From DAITAZ01 sp036824045 (GTDB lineage Bacteria; Pseudomonadota; Gammaproteobacteria; Burkholderiales; Rhodocyclaceae), in NCBI GenBank assembly GCA_036824045.1, contig DAITAZ010000069.1:1-8225 (forward strand): a stretch of 8,225 nt of DNA, given 5' to 3'. A program made the position numbers and the translations under genes. Below, one piece after another: positions 1 to 5,653 of the stretch; the stretch's first letter is position 1; each line of letters opens with the position of its first letter. The notes beneath the pieces are model-generated. The model was not told the origin of the DNA. It searched no databases and saw only the letters and a program-made list of their open reading frames with translations.

Positions 1-52
1 CCGCCAGTTCCGGGAAGGGCAGGGGGAGCTCGGCTTGCAGAGGGGTGGTCAT
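1..52 (-). CDS. N-terminal fragment of the gene after csb2, probably cas4-cas1 fusion (partial)
   Basis: An ATG at 52-50 on the minus strand opens a frame running off the left edge after 17 codons: MTTPLQAELPLPFPELA. It begins 10 bases after the csb2 stop, in the same direction, so it is very likely the next operon member. The bases before the ATG (CACCGCCCC) contain no good Shine-Dalgarno site, so translation may be coupled to csb2. In type I-G loci the gene after csb2 is usually the cas4-cas1 fusion, an adaptation protein that trims and integrates spacers, and a short hydrophobic, proline-rich lead before the Cas4 domain would suit this peptide. No Cas4 cysteine or Cas1 catalytic residue lies inside the window, so the identification rests on position alone. 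The existence of a gene here is more certain than its name. Confidence 0.5.
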   Translation of the reverse strand, partial: MTTPLQAELPLPFPELA

Positions 53-62
53 GGGGCGGTGC

Positions 63-1571
63 TTATGCGGGCTGAGGGGCCGGCCGGAACATGCCAAGCC
101 CAAAGTGGCAGCCAAAGCCGAGCGCGAGCGGCCCGTCGATGGCCTGGCTAAAGCGGATTCGACAAAAACTGCCGACTGTGTCGGGCTGAGTGAGCCCCCG
201 TTTGTGGCGGAAGCGGGCGAATTCAGTCGCGCGGTTGTCCGTTTGCGCGGGCTCGACCGAGAGGATTTCGGCGGTGATTCCTCGCTCCTGGCATTCGCGC
301 TTGATCTGTTCTTCCACCCCGAAGTGTTTCTTTGTGTGCCAGGGACGCAGGTAAGGCGTGACCGATTCCCAAATGGCGCTCGCCTCGCACAGGGGGCTGG
401 TGCCGGCGAGCATTCGGGCGTCGCCCAAGCCTTCCAGCAGTGTTTGCAGCTTCTGCCCTGCCTCGCCTTTCAGCCATGTCAGTTCTGCCAGCACGCGGAG
501 GGATTCCGGACTGAAGCCCCCGGGCGCATGCAGCAGCAGGTGGTCGATGTGGCCGTCGCCATCGGCATCCTCGGGGAGGTAGAAAGCATGGCCGTGGCGG
601 TTGCCATCCGGCAGACCGTGACCGGAGAGTACGGATGGGATGTGGTCTTCGCCCAAGGTCAGTTTGGCCCGTCCGAGCACGGCTGAGCGTGCCGATTCGC
701 CCACACGCAGTGCGTCCTTGAGAAGGGGCAGCGGTTTCCCATAAAGGGCAAAGCGGGCAGTGGTGGGCAACGCGGGCGAGGCGCGGGTGTGCACGGCCGG
801 CCGCGTGGCGGCGGGTGCGAGGCATTGTGCCGGGCGGATGTAGTAGCGTTTTTCCGCCGCCGGGGGGGCGCTCCAGCCCGCGGCCTGGAGTTGGGAGGTG
901 TCCAAGGCGATGGCGTCCAGCCAGGACTCGGGTAGTGTTTCGGCGAGTCTGGCTTTGTCCTTCTTGTTCAAGCTAGCGCCTGCTGCCAGCGCACCGGCCC
1001 GGAACTGTGTGTAGTGCTCGGGTGTTTTGGGCAGCATCAGTGCCACCACTTCGCGCAGTTCGCCGCTTTCCGGGTCGACGGCTTCTGCGCCGGGGGTACA
1101 GTTGAACGTGCCTGAGCACTGGGCCAGTCTGCGCGCTTCCACCCAGGATTCCGCCCGGCCCAGGTAGTTCAGGGCGCCCAGCAGCGCATCCAGCAGGCCG
1201 GTTTCCGCCTCGTCCAGGGCGCACTCGGGCCAAGCGGCGATGAGGGGCGCCTGCACGCGGGCGAAGGCGTCGAAGACCAGGGTCTTCTTCTCGCTGCTAC
1301 CCTCGATCACCGGCATGTAGTGCCGGGTGTGGGCGTGGACGGCGTCGGGCAGCCGGTAGCTAGGCGCGACGAAGGCGAGCTTGGTCAGGAGCGTTTCCAA
1401 CAGGGAGCGGGGGTAGCATGCGGGATCAAGCTTGCGATGCCAGGCGGCGATCAGGGCGCGGGTGATGCGCCAGGGATCGGGCGGCCAGCCCAGTTCCGCC
1501 TCATTCACGTGGCGCCCCCAGGGATTGGCGTGGTAACGCCCGCTCAGGAAGGCGAATTCGATGGCCAACAT
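63..1571 (-). CDS. csb2: Csb2, type I-G Cas5-Cas6 fusion (GSU0054 family)
   Basis: This 502-residue protein matches the Csb2 family, in which a Cas5-like N-terminal half and a Cas6-like C-terminal half are fused. It is expected to cut pre-crRNA and stay on the crRNA ends in the type I-G Cascade. Visible hallmarks are the N-terminal strand LAIEFAFLSGRYHANPWG (2-19) followed by WPPDPWRITRALIAAWH (29-45), the block HGHAFYLPEDADGDGHIDHL (326-345) followed by LLHAPGGF, TPYLRPWHTKKH (405-416), and the C-terminal glycine-rich GFGCHFGLGMF (485-495) typical of Cas6-like RNA-binding ends. Histidines 316, 326, 328 and 489 are candidate RNA-processing residues, which is inference. The ATG at 1571 overlaps the csb1 stop by one base (TGATG), has an AAGGGGG site just upstream, and fits the family start; an upstream in-frame ATG at 1748 lies deep inside csb1 and adds unrelated residues. 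The stop is TAA at 65-63. Translation is probably coupled to csb1. Confidence 0.93.
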   Translation of the reverse strand: MLAIEFAFLSGRYHANPWGRHVNEAELGWPPDPWRITRALIAAWHRKLDPACYPRSLLETLLTKLAFVAPSYRLPDAVHAHTRHYMPVIEGSSEKKTLVFDAFARVQAPLIAAWPECALDEAETGLLDALLGALNYLGRAESWVEARRLAQCSGTFNCTPGAEAVDPESGELREVVALMLPKTPEHYTQFRAGALAAGASLNKKDKARLAETLPESWLDAIALDTSQLQAAGWSAPPAAEKRYYIRPAQCLAPAATRPAVHTRASPALPTTARFALYGKPLPLLKDALRVGESARSAVLGRAKLTLGEDHIPSVLSGHGLPDGNRHGHAFYLPEDADGDGHIDHLLLHAPGGFSPESLRVLAELTWLKGEAGQKLQTLLEGLGDARMLAGTSPLCEASAIWESVTPYLRPWHTKKHFGVEEQIKRECQERGITAEILSVEPAQTDNRATEFARFRHKRGLTQPDTVGSFCRIRFSQAIDGPLALGFGCHFGLGMFRPAPQPA

Positions 1572-2539
1572 CACTCGGCCCCCTTTTTGCCTTTCTTGGC
1601 GCCGGTCCACTTGACTTCCGTCACCCCGGCAAACTGCCCGGCGCAGGCGGCGATCAGGTCCGGCAAGGCGGCTTCGAGCGCTCCAAGCTCCGGCAGCGCG
1701 TAGCCTGCCGGGCGGGTGGCGTGTACTGCCCGGACGTCCAGATCGCATGCGGTACGCAGGCGCAAGCCCCGTTCCAACAGGGCGCGGACCTTATAGAGCG
1801 CCAGCGCGATGAGGAGCCGCGTGGCCGCGTCGCCCAGCCCGAAGCCGCGGATCTGGGCCAGGTCCAGGTTGAAGTAGGCGGTGATCTTGGGGGCGGTGTA
1901 TTCCTCCCGCGAGAACGGAACGTTGCCGAAGCCGCTCTTGGTGTCGCCGCTGGGATTGACGTGATCGTTCTTCACGCCCCCGCTCTGCGCCACCTTCACC
2001 TCCTCGGCCTCGATGAAGGACGAAAGGGCGCGCGGCAGACGCAGCCGCCCGCCCGCCAGATCGCTCTTGGCGAGGAACACGCCGTGGATCAGGGCGTTCG
2101 CGTCGTAGCGCAGCAACGTGGCCGCCAGCTTGCGGATGTCCACCGCGCCTTCGGCCATGTCGGCCAGCGCGGATTTCAGTGTGTCGAACACCGAGGTGTC
2201 CGCCCCTTCCAGGATGTAGGGGGAGTTGATCCGGTGCGCTTCCAGAACCGAGTTGGTGAGCGCCTTGCCGTCCTTGTCCTTCACCTTGATGACGGGTAAC
2301 CCCCGCAAGGGTGCCACCCAGTCGTCGGCCACGTTGTCCCAGCACACCATCTCCAGCCGGTTGGCCATACTCTGGGCGGATTCCACCAGGCACATGCGCC
2401 GGCCGTCGGGGCCGTCATAGATGGCAGCGCCCAGGTCGGGGAAGCCGGTGGGCTGAAAGCGGCTGCCCTGTACGGGTTGCAGGCCGGCCTCGATCAGCAG
2501 GCGCGGGGCTTGGGAGAGGGCGTCGAAGTCAATGCTCAT
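1571..2539 (-). CDS. csb1: Csb1, type I-G Cas7 backbone subunit (GSU0053 family)
   Basis: This 322-residue protein is the Cas7-like subunit that would polymerise along the crRNA spacer in the type I-G effector complex. Family features visible in order are LVESAQSMANRLE (51-63), a long central region with HRINSPYIL (102-110), RYDANALIHGVFLAKS (144-159), and the hallmark stretch NDHVNPSGDTKSGFGNVPFS (191-210) followed by REEYTAPKITAYFNLDL (211-227) and RGFGLGDAATRLL (231-243). The start is ATG at 2539, with AAGGAG six bases upstream and 19 bases after the csx17 stop. A longer in-frame reading beginning near 3070 is a csx17 shadow. The C-terminal tail GAKKGKKGAE is lysine-rich; its codons also supply the csb2 ribosome site. 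The TGA stop shares its A with the csb2 ATG. The gene appears intact. Confidence 0.95.
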   Translation of the reverse strand: MSIDFDALSQAPRLLIEAGLQPVQGSRFQPTGFPDLGAAIYDGPDGRRMCLVESAQSMANRLEMVCWDNVADDWVAPLRGLPVIKVKDKDGKALTNSVLEAHRINSPYILEGADTSVFDTLKSALADMAEGAVDIRKLAATLLRYDANALIHGVFLAKSDLAGGRLRLPRALSSFIEAEEVKVAQSGGVKNDHVNPSGDTKSGFGNVPFSREEYTAPKITAYFNLDLAQIRGFGLGDAATRLLIALALYKVRALLERGLRLRTACDLDVRAVHATRPAGYALPELGALEAALPDLIAACAGQFAGVTEVKWTGAKKGKKGAE

Positions 2540-2545
2540 GATGGG

Positions 2546-2551
2546 CTCCTT
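2546..2551 (-). promoter_or_regulatory. csb1 ribosome binding site (AAGGAG)
   Basis: On the minus strand AAGGAG lies six bases before the ATG at 2539, inside the 19-base csx17-csb1 spacer. It is the strongest Shine-Dalgarno site in the operon and decides the csb1 start against the long upstream extension. The strongest site in front of the subunit expected in most copies per complex is consistent with stoichiometry, which is inference. Confidence 0.8.
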
Positions 2552-2558
2552 GGCGGAA

Positions 2559-4840
2559 TCAGACGGATTGTTCTTGCAGCTTGGCAACACGGCGTAGCAG
2601 ACGCGCGGTGTCGCCGAAGGCCAGCGGAATGGTGAGTGCTGCGGCCAGGCGTTGCGGATCGCCGCCCGCCCAAGTGGGGGGGCGGCGTGCTTCGGGCAGA
2701 GGGAAGCCGGAAGCGCGCAGCCGGCGCCAGGCGGTTGCCACAGCCCGCTCGGCCTGCCCGGCGGCCAGCAGTGCAGGCACCTCGGCGGGCAACGGCAAGC
2801 GACCGCTCTCCGGCAAAAGGTCCAGCGCGCCCAAGGTGCGATCCGGCGTGAACAGCGCGCGCAAGACGGCATACGCGGCCGGCAGCGGCACGCCTTTCGC
2901 CGTTTCGACAGGCGGCAGGGCCTCCGGCAGTTCGCACAGCACCAGGCCCGGCAACAGACTGGAGATGGCCGCGTCCATGCCCGGATCGGCCAGGAAGGCC
3001 GCCACATCCGCCAGGCTGGCATGCAGGCCGCTCTCGAAAGGCTTGCGCTCAAGACCCTGCCGCTGCGCATCGATCAGCCGCCGGCGCTGGATGGCGATCA
3101 GGTTGCGCGTGAGGCTCGTGCCGCCCCAGATCGTGAGGGCGCGGCGGGCGTCGCCCTGGCCGAGCCAGCCGCCCTTCTCGTCGATGGGCAACAGGTGGGC
3201 TCGCATGGGCAAATTCTTGGCGTAGATTCCTGCCAGGGNNNNNNNNNNNNNNNNNNNNNNNNNNNNNNNNNNNNNNNNNNNNNNNNNNNNNNNNNNNNNN
3301 NNNNNNNNNNNNNNNNNNNNNNNNNNNNNNNNNNNNNNATGGGCAACAGGTGGGCTCGCATGGGCAAATTCTTGGCGTAGATTCCTGCCAGGGCGGCTGC
3401 AATGCGGAAGGCCGGGCTGCCATCGTCTGCCTTCAATACCCACTGGGGCGACAGACGGGCGACCGGCCGCACGGCCTCCCGCCCCTTGGCACTGTCGGCC
3501 AGCGTCAGGTGCAGTTCCCCGAGCAGGCAGAGGATGTCCTGTAGCAAGGTGGCGGCCGCTCCACGGGTCAGCGCGAACAGGGCGTCTTCAAGGCGACGAA
3601 CCAGCGACCGAATGCGGTTTGGCGCCAGATCGCTGCGGGCGAAACGGCGCAATCGGTCAAGCCAGTCGTGGTAGTCCAGGTTGGCGACGAGGTCGGCGTC
3701 GGGGTTGCGACGCACCGCAAAGCGACCCAGTGGGGTTGCCAGAAACGCCTTGCCGGAGCGCATCAGGAATGCAGTACGCTGGAACGCGCTGATGCCCCGA
3801 TCCACGCCGAGCGTTGCCACGGACCGGGCAAAGTCGAGTCCATCGCGAGCATTGGCCCGTGCGAGACTGGCGCGCCCTTCCGCCAGCAGCACGCGCAGTT
3901 CATGGTAGCCGGACATGCCAGTCCAAAGCGGTAGCCAGATCTCGGCTCGGGCATTACCCTCATCAGAGCTTGCCGCGCTTCCGCTGCCGCTCCCTGTCGA
4001 CCTCACAGTAAAGGGATACGCGAGCACTCCCGGCCCGGACTGCTCCCACTTTCGCGTAGCGGCCGCTCCGAACAACATCGCGCCTTCCAGCATCAATACG
4101 AATTCCCAAGGGTTGACGCGCGCTCCCGAATCGAATCCCACGCTGCCGTTGGGACCACCGGCTGCACCTGGCGCGAACTGACCAATGGCCCGGTCCAGCA
4201 GGCCCGCCACAGGCGTTGCGAATAGCGCCTGGCCCAAAAGGTTTCCCATGCTTGGGTAAGGAAGGCCAGAGGACATGTCGAGCAGTTCGGCGAGCCGCTG
4301 CATATGGTTGTTGGTGAAATCCAGGCGCCCGTCGTTGCCACCCGTTCCAAGCAGCGGCGGGTATTTCAGATCCCCCGCAACCAGGACAGCAGCGTCCAGC
4401 CATTGCAGCGCCGGGTCCGGCAACCGATTGCGGAGAACCGCGAGCAGGCGCTGCTTGGCCTCGTCCTTCGGACTTTCATCAAGACGCATCTCCCGTACCG
4501 CGCCGATCGCACCCTCGATAACCGCGCGGTACTGACGAAATCGCTCTGACGTCGAGTGGGCTATGGCTTCTATCCCCGCCTTGTTGTCTTTCGGATAGAA
4601 CCCGCTCCCCCCATTCCACGGGGCCACGATCGGCGTCGGCCGGTAGTGCTCGAGAAAGAACTCCCGCAATCCAGCCTCGTCCAGCCGGCTTTCCAGCACG
4701 AAGTGCTCGCCCCTCCAGCAACCCCGTGCCTCCGGATCGCCGTGTTCGGCATCCTCGGCCACCAGCCGCAGGATGCCCAGCGCCTTGAGGTAATGGGCCA
4801 GCGGTGCGGGCGTACAGCCTTTCAGGACGATTTCAGGCAT
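2559..4840 (-). CDS. csx17: Csx17, type I-G Cas8-like large subunit, interrupted by an assembly gap
   Basis: Csx17 is the large subunit of the type I-G complex, thought to act as Cas8 does in PAM/target recognition and Cas3 recruitment. N-terminal hallmarks are LKGCTPAPLAHYLKALGILR (6-25), PTPIVAPWNGGSGFY (68-82), LGTGGNDGRLDFTNNHMQRL (164-183), NPWEFVLMLEGAMLFGAA (243-260), EIWLPLW (300-306), DGLDFARSVATLGVDRGI (333-350) and KAFLATPLGRFAV (364-376). The frame breaks at 100 N (3239-3338). These are flanked by identical 55-base copies; removing 155 bases (one copy plus the N) joins NLPMRAHLLP to IDEKGGWLGQ and gives one uninterrupted 709-codon frame (708 residues) ending in KLQEQSV at the TGA 2561-2559. 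As deposited, the gene looks frameshifted. The ATG at 4840 has GGGAG six bases upstream and matches the family start; an in-frame ATG at 4861 has a poorer site. A glycine-serine linker (STGSGSGSAASSD) lies at 281-293. Confidence 0.93.
3184..3238. repeat. 55-base contig-end overlap, copy 1
   Basis: This stretch, starting ATGGGCAACAGG and ending CCTGCCAGGG, is identical to 3339-3393 and abuts the N run. In the csx17 frame it encodes LAGIYAKNLPMRAHLLP. Since both copies touch the gap and encode the same csx17 residues, they are best read as the same genomic 55-mer represented twice at the ends of two unmerged contigs, not as a biological repeat. Confidence 0.9.
3239..3338. other. Assembly gap of exactly 100 N
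   Basis: One hundred N, a common placeholder length for a gap of unknown size. The flanks are exact 55-base duplicates (3184-3238 and 3339-3393). Collapsing one copy and all N (155 bases, not a multiple of three) repairs the csx17 frame, so the real gap is most likely zero with an overlap of 55. Confidence 0.97.
3339..3393. repeat. 55-base contig-end overlap, copy 2
   Basis: Identical to 3184-3238 over all 55 bases and directly at the other side of the N run. Outside the 55 bases the flanks differ: the base before copy 1 continues csx17 downstream, and the base after copy 2 continues csx17 upstream. This is the pattern expected from two contigs sharing one k-mer end. Confidence 0.9.
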
Positions 4841-4846
4841 GGGGGT

Positions 4847-4851
4847 CTCCC
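4847..4851 (-). promoter_or_regulatory. csx17 ribosome binding site (GGGAG)
   Basis: On the minus strand GGGAG is six bases before the ATG at 4840. The alternative in-frame ATG at 4861 is preceded by CCAGACA, which has no good Shine-Dalgarno match, so this site decides the start in favour of MPEIVLKGC. Confidence 0.65.
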
Positions 4852-4864
4852 GGAGGAGCATTGT

Positions 4865-4894
4865 CTGGCAGGACCATCTGTGCGTGGCTACAAT
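4865..4894 (+). promoter_or_regulatory. Possible vapB promoter
   Basis: On the plus strand CTGGCA (4865-4870, four of six matches to TTGACA) is followed after 18 bases by TACAAT (4889-4894, five of six matches to TATAAT). Transcription would start near 4901, about 30 bases before the antitoxin ATG at 4930. The -10 lies inside the left arm of the inverted repeat at 4884-4911, the usual place for an autoregulatory operator. This is based on eye matching only. Confidence 0.4.
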
Positions 4895-4911
4895 GGGTTT
4901 TATGTAGCCAC
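4884..4911. promoter_or_regulatory. Perfect inverted repeat, likely VapB/VapBC operator
   Basis: GTGGCTACA (4884-4892) and TGTAGCCAC (4903-4911) are perfect reverse complements separated by 10 bases. A smaller palindrome, TATGT-AGCC-ACATA, is nested at 4901-4914. The element lies 19 bases before the antitoxin start and overlaps the putative -10. Phd/YefM-type antitoxins commonly bind such palindromes to repress their own operon. It is also the only conspicuous element in the 89-base divergent region shared with csx17, so it could influence the cas genes too. That role is inference. Confidence 0.6.
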
Positions 4912-4929
4912 ATATCCGAGGAAGCCTTC

Positions 4930-5220
4930 ATGGAAGTCTCCGTACGCGAACTGAAAAACCATCTGTCGGAATACCTGCGCCAACTGGAATCCGAGGGCGA
5001 GATCACGGTGACGCTGCGTGGGCGCGCGATCGCGCGGCTGTCGGCGGTGAAGTCCGCCAAGACACCTGAGGAACTGGAGGCGGAAGCCATCGCCCGGCTG
5101 GACGCAATGCCGTGGATCATCAAAGGGGCCGAGGGCAAGCTCCAGGGGGCGGCAAATCCCATCCCCTGGCCACCCGGAGAGAAGTCGCTCACTGAACTGG
5201 TCATGGAAGACCGCGAGTGA
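4930..5220 (+). CDS. Phd/YefM-family antitoxin (VapB-like)
   Basis: This 96-residue protein has the Phd/YefM antitoxin pattern: MEVSVRELKNHLSEYLRQLE (1-20) then EGEITVTLRGRAIARLSAV (22-40), the DNA-binding dimerisation domain with the conserved LKNHLSEYL helix and the RGRAIARL strand. The C-terminal half, rich in charged residues and with a proline-rich NPIPWPPGEKS, is the likely toxin-binding tail. It is expected to neutralise the PIN toxin encoded immediately downstream and to repress its own promoter through the inverted repeat at 4884-4911. The start ATG at 4930 is supported by GAGGAAG (4918-4924) and by the family N-terminus; an upstream in-frame ATG at 4804 would add residues encoded inside csx17 and the promoter. 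It overlaps the toxin start by four bases (GTGA). It is the only plus-strand operon in a run of minus-strand cas genes. Confidence 0.88.
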   Translation: MEVSVRELKNHLSEYLRQLESEGEITVTLRGRAIARLSAVKSAKTPEELEAEAIARLDAMPWIIKGAEGKLQGAANPIPWPPGEKSLTELVMEDRE

Positions 5221-5648
5221 TCCTCTACCTCGACACTTCGGCGTTCCTGAAGCTGTATGTCGCAGAGGCGGAGAGTGCCCTGGTTCGGCGAAACATCGCG
5301 GCCTGTGCCAAGGCCTACACGCATCTCATCGCCTACGCGGAGATGCGGGCCGGGCTGGCGAAAGCAGTGCGCGTCGGACGCCTTTTGCCGACCGACTTGC
5401 CGGTCAAAGTCGCAGAGTTTGAACAGGACTGGACCATGGCCCGAGTCGTGGCTGCGGATGTCGCCATGGTTCGCCGCGCGGGCCACCTCGCCGAGCAGTT
5501 CGGCCTTCGCGGCTACGACAGCGTGCATTTGGCAGCCGCCGAAGCGGTGTGGCGTACCGTGCCGGGCGTGGATTTCCGGGTCGGCGTGTTCGACGGCGCC
5601 CTCACGGACGCGGTGCGCGCCTTGGGCATGCGGGTTCTGGAGGCTTGA
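5217..5648 (+). CDS. PIN-domain ribonuclease toxin (VapC family)
   Basis: A 143-residue PIN-domain protein, expected to act as an Mg2+-dependent RNase that stops translation when freed from its antitoxin. The acidic active-site set is complete: Asp6 in YLDTSAFLKLY (4-14), Glu42 in AYAEMRAGL (39-47), Asp101 in GLRGYDSVHLAAAE (96-109) and Asp126 in VFDGALTDA (124-132). Length is normal for VapC. The start is GTG at 5217, overlapping the antitoxin stop as GTGA, a typical translationally coupled pair. The gene is intact, so the toxin should be active. Its stop is five bases from the cas3 stop on the other strand, with no terminator visible between them, so its transcript probably continues antisense into cas3. 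A role in CRISPR function is inference; it may simply be a selfish insertion. Confidence 0.9.
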   Translation: MILYLDTSAFLKLYVAEAESALVRRNIAACAKAYTHLIAYAEMRAGLAKAVRVGRLLPTDLPVKVAEFEQDWTMARVVAADVAMVRRAGHLAEQFGLRGYDSVHLAAAEAVWRTVPGVDFRVGVFDGALTDAVRALGMRVLEA

Positions 5649-5653
5649 GGGGC

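Noticed and set aside
45..686. Plus-strand frame of 213 codons opposite csb2
   Set aside because: Antisense shadow of the C-terminal half of csb2, with no motif and no supporting ribosome site.
3184..3393. A genuine 55-base tandem or direct repeat in csx17
   Set aside because: Both copies touch the 100 N placeholder and encode the same csx17 residues, so contig overlap explains them better.
3098..3443. Two separate truncated csx17 genes (a real frameshift)
   Set aside because: The break coincides exactly with the N gap and duplicated contig ends; collapsing them restores one frame.
4841..4861. csx17 start at the in-frame ATG 4861
   Set aside because: Poor ribosome site and seven extra residues (MLLRETP); the ATG at 4840 has GGGAG at six bases and the family-like N-terminus.
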